Below are positions 9,719-20,224 of a stretch of 64,000 nucleotides of DNA, piece by piece. Where the stretch lies: assembly GCF_028293085.1 (NCBI RefSeq), contig NZ_JAQGLC010000186.1:1-64000 (forward strand), written 5' to 3'. This stretch comes from Sphingomonas bacterium. GTDB lineage: Bacteria; Pseudomonadota; Alphaproteobacteria; Sphingomonadales; Sphingomonadaceae. How positions within the stretch are numbered: the first letter of the stretch is position 1; the number at the start of each line of letters is the position of its first letter. Under the pieces are notes generated by a model. It saw only the letters and a list, made by a program, of their open reading frames with translations. It did not search any database and had not been told where the DNA came from. The translations under genes and the position numbers were made by a program.

Positions 9719-12700
9719 TCAGAACGCGAACCGGACGCCCATGCGGAAAACACGGCCGAGGACGTCGTAGAGATTGCGATTGGTCTGCGGATAAGCCGGG
9801 GTGTTGTTGCCGGTGGGTCCGTTGCCCACCAGCACCGGATCGGTATCGAGCAGGTTCCTGATCGACAGGAATGCCTCGGTGCTGGCGCCGGCGATCTCGA
9901 ATTTATGGTTCACCTGGAGATCGAGATAGAAGGCGCCGGCGATGTCGTTGCGGTTGACCGTCCGGTTAGCCACGGTCGAGGCCGGGCAGTTGGTGTCGCA
10001 GACGACATAGCTGTTGTCGTAGACGCCGCCGCTGACCCCGCGGCCGACCAGCTGGAAGCCCCAGGGCCCGACATCATACCCGGCCGACAGGCGATAATTC
10101 CAGTCGGGCAGGCTGCCCGAATTCTGGCCCGCCGCCTCGGTCGGCACGTCGACGCCGTTATTGGTGTAGAGGCTGATATTCTTGGTCGCCAGCGCGCGCA
10201 GCGTCAGGCTGCCGGCCCCGATCGGGTGGCGATAGCTCGCCTCGAAATCGATCCCCTTGGCTTCGATGCTGACGAAGTTGGTCGGCTTCAGCTCGATGCT
10301 GGTGATGAGCAGGCCCGCCGTGGTCACCCCCCGGCCGCCAGTGGTCGAGATGGCGGCGCAGGCCGCGGCGTTGGACTGCTCATAGCATTGGGTAACCAGG
10401 GTCTGGGCGGTGAGGTTGTTGATCGCGCCGCTCAGCTTGATCTGGAAATAATCGACCGAGAAGGCGAGGCCGGGCACGAAGCTGGGGGTGAAGACCACGC
10501 CCGCGCCATAGGTCTTGGCGACTTCGGGGTTGAGCGCGGGGTTGCCGACGGTCGATTCGTTGAACTGGTCGGCGCGCTGGCCGCCACCGGCCAGTGGCAC
10601 ATTGACGGTGTTGGTGCGGCCGGTGCCCGGTGCGAACAGCTCGCCCAGATTGGGCGCGCGGATGTCGCGGGAGATCGTGCCGCGCAGCTTGAAATCGTCA
10701 ATCACCTGCCAGGTCAGCCCGGCCTTCCAGGTGCTGACGCTGCCCGATGTCGAATAGTCGGTCAGGCGGAACGCGCCGTTGAAATCCATGCCCTTGAAGA
10801 TCGGGACGATGGTTTCGAGATAGGCTTCCTTGACGTTGTATTTGCCGAAAGTGGGCAGGTAGTTGCCATAGATCCAGGTGCCGGTGGTGACGCCGTTCGC
10901 CACCTGCGGCTGGAACAGCGGATCGACATTGCCGCTCACCGATTCCTTGCGCCACTCGCCGCCGAACGCGAGCGAAACCGGGCCCGCCCAGACCTCGAAC
11001 AGATTGTTGGTCGAGAAGTTGAACGCCGCGACGTCCTGCTTCAGCGTCTGGGTGCGCAACGGCTGAAGGCCGTCATACAACACGTACTTCAGCGCTTCCG
11101 GCGAGATGCCGCCCACGCCGATGCGGTTGATCGGCACGCAGCCATTATTGACGTTGGCGAGCGTCAGGCGCGAGCGGCAGACGATGGTGCCGGCGGCGAT
11201 GCCCGATGCGTTGCCCGCCGGCGCGACAACCGCGTCGGTGGCCAGCGCCATGCGGCTGATGTTCCACGCATTGGTCAGCAGCTCGTTGCTCTTGGTGATG
11301 CCCTTTTGATAATAGGCGTCCCACTTCCATTCGCGGTCGAACAGGCCGAAGCCGCCGCTGGCGCCCACGACATAGCGGAACACCTCGCGCGTATTGTCGC
11401 TGCCCTGGGGCGGGATGCCGGCGTTGCTGGTGCCGAGCGCGACGGTCGAGACCTTGGTCGTGTTGGCGGGATTGGCGTTATAGGCATTGACCGCGGCGAC
11501 GAAGCTCGCCGGCAGATAGGCATTGATCAGCCCGCCGTTGGTCGCGCTCGGCGCGACCTGGATGGTCACCCCGGTGGTTGGCGTCTGCTGGTAATAGCTC
11601 TGGCCCTGGTAGCGGCTATACGCCGCCTGCGCGTAGATCTCGATCGCGGGCGAGAATTCATAGCTGACCCGGCCGAACGCGCTTTTGCGATCCTCGGACG
11701 GCTGCAAGGTCGCGCTGCTGACATGGCCCTCGCGGCCGATCAGATAATCGCCGCCGACCATCCACTGGCCGTTGCTCGGGCCGAACACGAAATTGTTGGT
11801 CGTGGCCTTGCCGGTCGCCGGATCGATCTGGCCGAAATAGACGCCCTTGAACGGCCCGGTGCTGATCAGGCCGCCCGGCGTGAACTGGCCCGTGCCGATC
11901 CCGCCCTGGATCAGGCGCGACGGGTAGCAGATCGTGGCCGCGCTCGCGTCGGTGCAATTGGCGGCGACATAGGCCGGGTTGTCGATCTGGAAGAAACCGC
12001 TGTCGTTCCAGTCACGGTCGATCGACTGGATGCCCTTTTGTTTGAAATATTCGCCGCTGAGCAGGATATGGCCGTTGCCGCCCGCGAAGGGCGCGCCCCC
12101 GGTCAGGGTGAATTTGTGGTTCGATCCATCGCCATAAGTGGTGACGCCGAATTCATAACTGCCTTTGATGCCGCTATATTTCTTGTCGAGGATGAAGTTG
12201 ATCACGCCCGACACGGCATCCGAGCCGTATGCGGAGGAGGCGCCGCCGGTCACCACTTCGACCCGCTCGATCAGCGCCTGGGGGAAGGTGTTGACGTCGA
12301 CGACGCCGCTGGTCGCCGCCGCGACCGAGCGCTGGCCGTCGAACAGGACGAGCGTGCGCTGCGATCCGAGCGAGCGGAGATTGACCGAGGCGACGCCGGC
12401 CAGGCCGTTGCTGAGCGACCCGTTCGAGTTCGCTGCGGTCGAGCTGCCGCGCACCGAGGGCAGGGTGTTGACGAAATCGGCGACGTTGGCCGGCGCTTCC
12501 GCCTGCAGCTCCTTGCCGCTGATCACGCTGACCGGGGTCGGCGCGGCATAGCCGTCGCGCACGATGCGCGATCCGGTGACGGTGATCTCTTCCTGCGGCG
12601 CTTCGGCGTCGGCCGAGGCCTGCACGGTCGGGTCGAGCATCGCCACTTCCGGCGCGACCGGCTTGTCCTCGACGCTGGCGATCTGGACCGGCGCGACCTG

Positions 12701-12820
12701 CGGGGCGGCCATGGCCGGCTGCGCGGCCAGGGCCAGGGCCAGAATGCCTGCAGTCGAAAGGCTATAGCGCCGGATCGATCGGTGATCGGAATTCGTGCTT
12801 ACGCTGAATGGAATTGTCAT
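9719..12820 (-). CDS. TonB-dependent receptor
   Basis: Plug domain ITVTGSRIVRDGYAAPTPVSVISGKEL, VEVVTGGASSAYGSDAVSGVINFILDKK; C-terminal beta-barrel ending GVRFAF. Confidence 0.95.
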   Translation of the reverse strand: MTIPFSVSTNSDHRSIRRYSLSTAGILALALAAQPAMAAPQVAPVQIASVEDKPVAPEVAMLDPTVQASADAEAPQEEITVTGSRIVRDGYAAPTPVSVISGKELQAEAPANVADFVNTLPSVRGSSTAANSNGSLSNGLAGVASVNLRSLGSQRTLVLFDGQRSVAAATSGVVDVNTFPQALIERVEVVTGGASSAYGSDAVSGVINFILDKKYSGIKGSYEFGVTTYGDGSNHKFTLTGGAPFAGGNGHILLSGEYFKQKGIQSIDRDWNDSGFFQIDNPAYVAANCTDASAATICYPSRLIQGGIGTGQFTPGGLISTGPFKGVYFGQIDPATGKATTNNFVFGPSNGQWMVGGDYLIGREGHVSSATLQPSEDRKSAFGRVSYEFSPAIEIYAQAAYSRYQGQSYYQQTPTTGVTIQVAPSATNGGLINAYLPASFVAAVNAYNANPANTTKVSTVALGTSNAGIPPQGSDNTREVFRYVVGASGGFGLFDREWKWDAYYQKGITKSNELLTNAWNISRMALATDAVVAPAGNASGIAAGTIVCRSRLTLANVNNGCVPINRIGVGGISPEALKYVLYDGLQPLRTQTLKQDVAAFNFSTNNLFEVWAGPVSLAFGGEWRKESVSGNVDPLFQPQVANGVTTGTWIYGNYLPTFGKYNVKEAYLETIVPIFKGMDFNGAFRLTDYSTSGSVSTWKAGLTWQVIDDFKLRGTISRDIRAPNLGELFAPGTGRTNTVNVPLAGGGQRADQFNESTVGNPALNPEVAKTYGAGVVFTPSFVPGLAFSVDYFQIKLSGAINNLTAQTLVTQCYEQSNAAACAAISTTGGRGVTTAGLLITSIELKPTNFVSIEAKGIDFEASYRHPIGAGSLTLRALATKNISLYTNNGVDVPTEAAGQNSGSLPDWNYRLSAGYDVGPWGFQLVGRGVSGGVYDNSYVVCDTNCPASTVANRTVNRNDIAGAFYLDLQVNHKFEIAGASTEAFLSIRNLLDTDPVLVGNGPTGNNTPAYPQTNRNLYDVLGRVFRMGVRFAF

Positions 12821-13200
12821 GGTCGCCCCCGGATTATTGTAACCAGCCTGGGCAACCTCTCCTTGTGGTCTCGCGACTATTTTCTTGTTTTTACTTGAAT
12901 TTTCGCAATCTTTTCAGTGTACACGGCACCTGCAACGCTGACATGGCGCGTCAGCGCTCGCTTCTATTCGGTAATTATTATTCTCCCGGCGAGCGGCTCT
13001 ATGTCGAACTGCTCTGATGCAAGATTAGCAGAGTTTTCTTGGGAGATGTCGCTATTTTCACGCGCATAATTACAGCGATTGTCCTGATTCCTGCGCAAAC
13101 CCGACTGGCAGCGCAGCTTCTTAACGGAGACCCTGGCCACAAAGCACGATTATTGCCCCGATTGCGCCGATTCGGAACGAATCAGTGCGCTCGCCCTCGA

Positions 13201-13695
13201 TCAGCCCGGTCCGACGAGCAAAACCGGCGGCACCGCACGGTGTGCAACCTCACGCATCACGAAACTGCTGCGGATCTTGGCGACGTGCGGCAGCATGGAG
13301 AGCTCGCTCCGGTAGACCCGGTCATAGTCCTCAAACGACTTCACATGGATGATCATCAGGAAGTCGACATTGCCCGACACGAAGCTGCAATAGGACATGG
13401 AAGGGCATTTCACGACCGCGGTCTCGAATTCCATCAGGATGTTTTCCGCCTGCGACCGCAACTCGATCATGACGATCACGACGATGCCGAAGCCCAGCCG
13501 CGCCATGTCCAGATCGGCGGCATAGCCGCGCACCGCGCCCTGCTCCTCCAGGATCTTGCGCCGCCGCGCGACCGCCGTGCTCGACAGGTTCACGCGTTCG
13601 CTCAAGGCGACGTCCGAGGCACGGCCGTCGATCGCCAGCTCCCGAAGAATGCGATAATCGGTCGCGTCGATCGCGGCCAGGCCAGAATCGTTCAA
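13201..13695 (-). CDS. Lrp/AsnC family transcriptional regulator
   Basis: LAAIDATDYRILRELAIDGRASDVALSERVNLSSTAVARRRKILEEQGAVRGYAADLD. Confidence 0.92.
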   Translation of the reverse strand: MNDSGLAAIDATDYRILRELAIDGRASDVALSERVNLSSTAVARRRKILEEQGAVRGYAADLDMARLGFGIVVIVMIELRSQAENILMEFETAVVKCPSMSYCSFVSGNVDFLMIIHVKSFEDYDRVYRSELSMLPHVAKIRSSFVMREVAHRAVPPVLLVGPG

Positions 13696-13715
13696 TGAAT
13701 GTCCCCTTTGCGCAC

Positions 13716-13725
13716 TGATTAATCA
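13716..13725. promoter_or_regulatory. palindrome TGATTAATCA upstream of lrp-like gene
   Basis: Perfect 10-bp palindrome about 20 bp upstream of the Lrp-family start codon; possible autoregulatory operator. Confidence 0.35.
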
Positions 13726-14157
13726 AATTTCGGGGATATCTTGTACAAAAACCGTGGCGGGAAACAATCTGATTGGTGATTGTCCCAAGGCCCTTTTCGG
13801 CCATCCCGTTCGCCGCCGGACGCCAACACACCGTCCCGTCAGGAAAAAATCCGCATCGGGTCCGTAACCGCTGCGGATACCGCCCCGCGGCGTCGTCTTG
13901 AAGGCAAGGGAGAGAGTTTGCCAATGCTATTGGCCGGTGGATTTCGGGGCTTTCCTGGCCCCAATCAGAAAGCTGGACGGCAGATCGAGCTAGGGGTTCA
14001 CTTCGGTGGGCTCGATCTGCTGACCGTGCGCTGGCGGGACAAAGGGGGTTCCGCGCCGCATCCCGCATTCGCCGCTCTCTCCCGATCGTTCGTGCCGGCC
14101 GGTCTCGCGTCGTGTCGCGGCCGACCGTCGTCATTCGGGGGAATCTAGACGCCGTCA

Positions 14158-15044
14158 TGCTGTTGGAAAATGTCGCTTCCGCGTCCGGCCACGCTCCCTG
14201 GGACGGTGCCGCCGCAGAGTCGGGGGAGTCGCGCGGCTGGACCGTCCTGCTGCCTTTCTTCAATGAGCGGCGCTATCTCGCGCGGACGATCACGAGCCTT
14301 GCCGCGCAGGACAGGTCGTTCCGGCTGATCCTGATCGATAACGGATCGACCGATGGCGGCGCCGACATCGCGCGGGTGACCTGCCGCCGGCTCGGCCTTG
14401 CCTTCACGCTGTTGCGCGAAGCGCGCCCGGGCAAGGTTGCCGCGCTCGCCGCCGGCCTCGCCGGGGTGCGGACGCGCTTCGTCGCAACCTGCGACGCGGA
14501 TAGCTGGTATCCGCGCGATTATTTGTCCCAGGCGACGAACCTTCTTGCAGCCGACGGTGTCGTCGCCGCCGGCGCCTTTTTTGCCGGCGAGGGCGCGAAC
14601 GGCGAGTCGGTCCGCTGGATGCCCCAGCGGTTGCGCCTCGCCACGCTGTTCATGCCGCGCCAGTGCCACACCGGTGGCGCGGGCCAGGTGTTCCTGACGG
14701 CCAGCCTGCGCAAGGCCGGCGGTTTCGATCCGGCGCGCTGGGATCTGGTGCTCGAGGATCATGAGATCATGCACCGGATACTGAAGACCGGGTCGATCGG
14801 ATACGGGCCCGGTTTCTGGTGTGCCCCGGCGGTGCGCCGCCGCGATCGCGCCTCGATCCGCTGGACGCTGGGCGAGCGGATTCTCTACCACCTCGCGCCG
14901 GCGGCCTGGCGGGACCGGTTCTTCTACGGCTTCCTCGCGTCGCGGCTTCGCGCCCGGCGCCTGGGCAGCGCCCGCCTGCGCGAAAATCCTTATCACCATA
15001 TGGGAGTCTTGAGCGATGCCACGCCTCGTTCTGTGCGCGGATGA
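14158..15044 (+). CDS. glycosyltransferase family 2
   Basis: WTVLLPFFNERRYLARTITSLAAQDRSFRLILIDNGSTDGGADIA, ATCDADSWYP; ORF opens at 14112, start chosen at ATG 14158. Confidence 0.88.
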
Positions 15045-15819
15045 TTTCGGGCTGTCGCCCGAGATCAGCCAGGTTATCGCCGGCCTTGCGGAGGACGGGA
15101 AGATCAATGCGATAAGCTGCATGACGGCTTGCCCCGGCTGGATCGAGGATAGCGAGCTGTTGTTGTCGCTGCCCTTGTCGATCGAGATCGGGCTTCACAT
15201 CACGCTGACGGGCGAAACCCCGCTTACCGCGATGCCGAGCTTCACCCGCGACGGACGATTGCCCGAAATCGATCGCGTCATGCGCGATGCCCGGTTCCGG
15301 CGGCTGCCGCTCGACGAGATTCAAGGCGAGATCGCCGCCCAGTTCGAAAGCTTCGCGACGATGCTGGGCCGCCCGCCGGCGTTCGTCGACGGGCATCAGC
15401 ATGTCCACGTCCTGCCCGGCATCCGCGACATCGTGATCGCGGAGACGGCCCGCAACGCGCCATTTGCCTGGCTGCGCAACTGCGCCGACTCGGTCGCCTC
15501 GATCGCGGCGCGACCGTTCCGGGCAAAGGCCATCGGCAATGCCTATCATTCGCTCGGCCTGAAGCGGGCGGCGGCGCGGGCTGGCCTGAGCTGCAATGAC
15601 AGCTTCGGCGGGCACTATGATTTCGACAGCGATTACAAAGAGATATTCCCGAGTTTCCTGAAGCGGCCGGGCTCCGCGCACCTCGTCATGTGCCATCCCG
15701 GCGCAGGCGAAATGCCGGGGGATCGGATCGCAGCGGGACGCATGCGTGAAGCTGCGGCATTGCAAGCGATATCGATGCACGACATGGCTGCAAGCCATGG
15801 ACTGGATTTCTGGTACTGA
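15016..15819 (+). CDS. ChbG/HpnK (YdjC-like) family carbohydrate deacetylase
   Basis: MPRLVLCADDFGLSPEISQVIAGLAEDGKINAISCM; FVDGHQHVHVLPGIRD; CHPG near C-terminus. Confidence 0.92.
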   Translation: MPRLVLCADDFGLSPEISQVIAGLAEDGKINAISCMTACPGWIEDSELLLSLPLSIEIGLHITLTGETPLTAMPSFTRDGRLPEIDRVMRDARFRRLPLDEIQGEIAAQFESFATMLGRPPAFVDGHQHVHVLPGIRDIVIAETARNAPFAWLRNCADSVASIAARPFRAKAIGNAYHSLGLKRAAARAGLSCNDSFGGHYDFDSDYKEIFPSFLKRPGSAHLVMCHPGAGEMPGDRIAAGRMREAAALQAISMHDMAASHGLDFWY

Positions 15820-15876
15820 CCCGATTCACCATGACGCGACGGGCGGGGCGCGGGCGGGGCGAGGTCGCCTGCCGCG

Positions 15877-16425
15877 ATGAGCGAAGGCGGGCTCAAGGCG
15901 GTCTTCCTCGCGGAGCGCGCGATGTTGCTGCGGCTGATCGTCGCGAGGCTCGGCAATCAGGCCGAAGCGGAGGACGCGTTGCACGACATGTGGCTGAAGC
16001 TCGACTCGCTCGCGCCGCGGCCGGTCGCGCAGCCTGCCGCCTATCTCTACCGCATGGCGGCCAACCTTGCCGCGGATCGGCGGATCGCGGCGATGCGCGG
16101 CCATGCGCGCGACAGCGCCTGGCTCGATGTCCAGCCCGATGCGGACGAGATTCCGGACGCGGAGCGCGCGATGCTGGCGCGCGAGCGCTGGGTACGGATC
16201 GAGGCCGCCATGGCGGCGATGCCCGAACGGATGAGCGCGGCGCTCCGCATGTTCCGGCTCGAGGAACTGCCGCACAAGCAGATCGCGGAGCGCCTCGGCA
16301 TCAGCGTCAGTGGGGTCGAGAAGCTTCTGCAGCGCGCCTATCGGCAGATTCACGACGCCGGCGATGCGGCAGGTGAGGATTCCGGAGATCCGCGACGTCT
16401 GGATGATGAAGGGAATTCATCGTGA
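15877..16425 (+). CDS. ECF-type RNA polymerase sigma factor (FecI-like)
   Basis: AEAEDALHDMWLKLD sigma-2 and LEELPHKQIAERLGISVSGVEKLLQRAYRQI sigma-4. Confidence 0.93.
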   Translation: MSEGGLKAVFLAERAMLLRLIVARLGNQAEAEDALHDMWLKLDSLAPRPVAQPAAYLYRMAANLAADRRIAAMRGHARDSAWLDVQPDADEIPDAERAMLARERWVRIEAAMAAMPERMSAALRMFRLEELPHKQIAERLGISVSGVEKLLQRAYRQIHDAGDAAGEDSGDPRRLDDEGNSS

Positions 16426-17387
16426 TCGGTGAGAGGGCTGATATCGTCGATCAAGCCATCGCCTGGCATCTGCGCCAGAGCGAGATGGCGGAGGCCGACT
16501 GGCATGCCTTCATCGCCTGGCTGGAGGCCGATTCGGCCCATGCCTACGCCTATGACCGCATCGTGCTGATGGATCATGAGCTTGGCCGGCCGCCCGAACT
16601 TGAGCGACCGCACCTGCCGATCGCCGCGAACGACCGTGAGCCGGCTCCCCGGCGCCGCCGCGGCTGGCTTTGGGCCGGGGGCAGCGCCGCTGTCGCGGCC
16701 GGCCTGGCCGTTCTCGCGATCCCGCTTGCGCCCGTCGCGACCAGCCAGACCTATGTGCTGACGACCAAAGCCGGCGAACGGCAGGATGTCGCGCTGGCCG
16801 ATGGCACCCGGATCGAGGTTAGCGGCGGAACCAGGCTGGTGCTCGATCGCGGCGATTCGCGTGTCGCGACGCTCGAATCGGGCGAGGCGACCTTCCATGT
16901 CCGGCACGATGCCGCGCATCCCTTCACATTGCGCTCGGGCGGGATCACGGTGCGCGATCTCGGCACCGTCTTCAACGTCTCGCGGACCGGCGCTCAGCTC
17001 GATGTCGCGGTGGCCGAAGGGGCGGTAATGTTCCAGCCGGGTCGCGAGGCGCTGACGCTGAAGCCCGGAAACGCGCTCTCCGCGCGCGAGGATCTCGGCA
17101 AGGTTTCCCTGTCGCGGGTCGATGTCGATTTGGTCGGGGGCTGGCGCAGCGGCCGGCTGACCTTTGCCGGCGAACCCATGTCCAGCGTCGCCGCGACGGT
17201 CCACCGGCTCTATGGTACCGATCTGGAACTCGCCCCGGGCTTGTCGGGCCGTCCCTTTACCGGCATGGTCCGGCTGTCGGGCGAGGCCGGGCGGGATGTT
17301 CCGCACCTCGCCGCGCTGGTCGGGGCAAGGTGGCAGCACGATGGCGAGCGTTGGATTCTCTCGCCGTCGGAGCCGGGGGCACGCTAG
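16422..17387 (+). CDS. FecR family anti-sigma/regulator
   Basis: GTG start overlapping the sigma stop (GTGA); LTTKAGERQDVALADGTRIEVSGGTRLVLDRGDSRVATLESGEATFHVRHD. Confidence 0.93.
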   Translation: MIGERADIVDQAIAWHLRQSEMAEADWHAFIAWLEADSAHAYAYDRIVLMDHELGRPPELERPHLPIAANDREPAPRRRRGWLWAGGSAAVAAGLAVLAIPLAPVATSQTYVLTTKAGERQDVALADGTRIEVSGGTRLVLDRGDSRVATLESGEATFHVRHDAAHPFTLRSGGITVRDLGTVFNVSRTGAQLDVAVAEGAVMFQPGREALTLKPGNALSAREDLGKVSLSRVDVDLVGGWRSGRLTFAGEPMSSVAATVHRLYGTDLELAPGLSGRPFTGMVRLSGEAGRDVPHLAALVGARWQHDGERWILSPSEPGAR

Positions 17388-19719
17388 TCTTCTCGCGATA
17401 GCGGCGCTGGTTCTGGCGCCGACTCCCGCTCATGCCCAGGCCGCACAGCAGATCTCGATCGACGAAACGACGCTGGACGTCGCGCTGACCGCGCTCGCCC
17501 GGCAGAGCGGCACTGACATCATCAGCACCGAATCGGGCCTGAGGCAGGTCCGCGTCCACCGTATCTCCGGTCGTATGTCGGTACGCGGCGCGCTCGATCG
17601 GCTGCTTGCCGGCTCGGGCTACCGCGCGATCGCGATCGATACGAGCAGCTTCCGGATCGTGCGCGCGCCTGCACCGAGACGTCACTCTGCGCCGCCTGCC
17701 ATTGCCGCCGCCGCCGCGCCCGAGGCCGACATCATCGTTACCGGCAGCAAGCAGCAGCTGACCCTGCTCCGTTTCCCCGGCAGCGTCGTCGTCGCGCGCG
17801 GCGTAACCGATCGTCCCACCAGCAACCGGGCGCCCGACATGGACGAGCTGGCGCGGGGGACGCCGGTGCTGCAGAATACCGAGCTCGGCGCCGGGCGGAA
17901 CAAGATCTTCATCCGCGGCATCGCCGACAGCAGCTTCAACGGCGCGACCCAGTCGACCGCCAGCATCTATTTCGGCGACGTGCAGCTCGGCTATTCCGGG
18001 CCGGAACCCAGCCTTAACCTTTACGACGTGCAGCGCGTCGAGGTGATGGAGGGGCCGCAGGGCACGCTGTACGGTGCCGGCGCGATCGGCGGGATCATCC
18101 GGATCACGCCAAACCCGGTGAACCTTGCTTATGCCGAAGGCACGATGGACGCCGGGGTCACCGCGACCAGCAGCGGAACGCCGGGATTCGATCTGAGCGG
18201 GATGATCAACCTGCCGCTCGCGCGCGACGCGGTGGGCCTGCGCGTCGTCGCCTACCGGCAGCGCGATGGCGGCTATATCGACGATCCCATGCGCGGCCTC
18301 ACCGACGTCAACGTCACGGACACGGTCGGCGCGCGCGCGTCGCTGCTGGTCGAGCCGGGCGATGGCTGGAGCATCGATCTGGGTGGCCTGGTGCAGCGCA
18401 TCGACGCGGCCGACGCGCAATATGCCGAAGTCGCCATCGGCCCGCTCGCGCGGCGCTCGATCCTCGGTCAGCCCTTCCACAACGAAATCAGCCTCGGCCG
18501 GGCCGTGATCGGCAAGAAATGGGACGATGGCCTCACTCTGGTTTCGGCGACCGGCGTGGCCGGCAACAATTCGAGCGATGTCTTCGACGCGAGCCGCGCG
18601 CTGGGCGTCTATGTCGACACCATCTATCACAACGACCAGTCGAACCTGTTGCTGACCCACGAGACCCGCCTGACGCGCTCCAGCGCGAACGGTCTTTCCT
18701 GGGTGGCGGGGCTCGCGCTGCTCTACGACCGGGACTTGCGATCCCGCACTTTGGGGCCGCCCGGCGATCCGCTCGAGATCATCGGCGTCACCAACGTCAC
18801 CAAGAGCGCGTCGCTGTTCGCCGAGGCGACGCTCCCGCTGTCTCCCAATTTTTCCATCACGCCCGGCGCGCGCCTGACCTGGGCTCGCACCGACAGCGAG
18901 CCGTCGACTCAGCCGCGCGGTGCCGATTTCGTGCTCGGCCGATCGACCAAGCGCGTCGATCCCACCATCGGCTTTTCCTGGCTGGTGGCGCCCCGGCTCG
19001 CCTTTTTCGGCCGCTACCAATCCGGCTATCGTACGGGCGGCCTCGCTGTCGCACGCGGCGTCGGGCGCGTCGCGGATTTCCAGTCGGACGCGATCAGCCT
19101 GGGCGAGGTCGGCCTGCGCAAGGAACGCCGCGGACCGATCGGTCTGTCGCTGTCGACCAGCCTGTCCTTCGCACATTGGAGCGATATCCAGGCCGATCTC
19201 GTCAATCGCCTCGGCCAGCCTTATACGAGCAATATCGGCAGCGCCGACATCGTCGCGCTCGAGGGCACGGGCGATTGGGTGCCGGTGCGGGGCCTCCACG
19301 CCTCGGCCGCATTCCTGTTCACCCATAATCGCGTCAACGGGCCGCTCGCGATCCTGTCGGTCAAGGCGAACCGGCGCCTGCCCGAGACGCCTGAATTCGC
19401 CGGCAATGTCGGCCTGGACTATCGTTGGTCGGACGGTGGCAGCGGTGAGTTCCGCGTCGGCGTGACCGGCCGTTACGTCGGAGCGTCAGTGCTCGGCACC
19501 GGCGATTATCTCGATATCCGCCAGGGTAAATATGCCGTTGCGGGCGTCAGTGCGGGGTGGAAGATGCGCAAGGTCGATCTCTCGCTGACGGTCGACAATC
19601 TGACCAACCAGAAGGATAACCGCTTCGCGCTCGGCAACCCCTTCATCCTCGCGACGCGCGACCAGACCACGCCGCTCCGGCCGATGAACGTTCGATTCGG
19701 GATCGGCACGAGCTGGTAA
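17341..19719 (+). CDS. TonB-dependent receptor with N-terminal STN (secretin/TonB short) domain
   Basis: STN: ISIDETTLDVALTALARQSGTDIISTESGLRQVRVHRISGRMSVRGALDRLLAGSGYRAI; plug VEVMEGPQGTLYGAGAIGGIIRITPN; C-terminal aromatic. Confidence 0.93.
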   Translation: MASVGFSRRRSRGHASLLAIAALVLAPTPAHAQAAQQISIDETTLDVALTALARQSGTDIISTESGLRQVRVHRISGRMSVRGALDRLLAGSGYRAIAIDTSSFRIVRAPAPRRHSAPPAIAAAAAPEADIIVTGSKQQLTLLRFPGSVVVARGVTDRPTSNRAPDMDELARGTPVLQNTELGAGRNKIFIRGIADSSFNGATQSTASIYFGDVQLGYSGPEPSLNLYDVQRVEVMEGPQGTLYGAGAIGGIIRITPNPVNLAYAEGTMDAGVTATSSGTPGFDLSGMINLPLARDAVGLRVVAYRQRDGGYIDDPMRGLTDVNVTDTVGARASLLVEPGDGWSIDLGGLVQRIDAADAQYAEVAIGPLARRSILGQPFHNEISLGRAVIGKKWDDGLTLVSATGVAGNNSSDVFDASRALGVYVDTIYHNDQSNLLLTHETRLTRSSANGLSWVAGLALLYDRDLRSRTLGPPGDPLEIIGVTNVTKSASLFAEATLPLSPNFSITPGARLTWARTDSEPSTQPRGADFVLGRSTKRVDPTIGFSWLVAPRLAFFGRYQSGYRTGGLAVARGVGRVADFQSDAISLGEVGLRKERRGPIGLSLSTSLSFAHWSDIQADLVNRLGQPYTSNIGSADIVALEGTGDWVPVRGLHASAAFLFTHNRVNGPLAILSVKANRRLPETPEFAGNVGLDYRWSDGGSGEFRVGVTGRYVGASVLGTGDYLDIRQGKYAVAGVSAGWKMRKVDLSLTVDNLTNQKDNRFALGNPFILATRDQTTPLRPMNVRFGIGTSW

Positions 19720-19870
19720 TCATCCCGGCCAAGCTGGTGCGTGCGACCGGTCCCGCCGCGTCGCCCGGAAATCATCCAATAGTCGGAAACAGTTGGATCG
19801 GGCGCGGCGTGATTTTTGCCTTGCCTCCTGTTGTGGAGTAGAATGGCACCGGCAAAAAAGGCGCCGGCGC

Positions 19871-20224
19871 ATGAGAGTATTTCCGTCCGTTGCTCTGCTC
19901 GCATTTGCGGTGCTGATCGGATCTTCCGCGTCCAGTCAGGAAATAGGTCGCGTCCGGCCGGTCGAGCGTCCCGTAACCGGGGATATCGGAAATCCTGCTT
20001 TGCACTCGGGTGGGCTCAAGGCTCCCGATCTGACCACCAGCTCCTTTCCGACCGGCCCGACCCTGTCCGGCACTGTTGCCGGGTCGACCGGAACGCCCAC
20101 CGGCAGCGAGAATGGTTCGGAAGCGGGCCCGGCCAATGACGATTCGGTCGCGGATTCGGTGATCGAGTCGATGATCGCCGAGTTGCCGATCGTCGGCAAA
20201 CTGCGCGGCGCGAACAGCGATTGA
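19871..20224 (+). CDS. hypothetical secreted protein (operon gene 1 of 4)
   Basis: Signal peptide MRVFPSVALLAFAVLIGSSASSQ; stop overlaps next ATG (ATGA). Confidence 0.65.
   Translation: MRVFPSVALLAFAVLIGSSASSQEIGRVRPVERPVTGDIGNPALHSGGLKAPDLTTSSFPTGPTLSGTVAGSTGTPTGSENGSEAGPANDDSVADSVIESMIAELPIVGKLRGANSD

Noticed and set aside
5246-12898. 2550-aa plus-strand ORF
   Set aside because: It lies antisense to three well-supported genes (metalloprotease, M20 hydrolase, TonB receptor). The composition is Arg/His/Gly/Asp-biased and lacks family motifs, as is typical of antisense readings in high-GC coding DNA.
17257-19326. 689-aa minus-strand ORF
   Set aside because: Antisense to the STN-TonB receptor; biased composition.
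15877-19719. ECF sigma/FecR/STN-TonB receptor trio as a novel system
   Set aside because: Classic cell-surface signalling arrangement; ordinary for this lineage.
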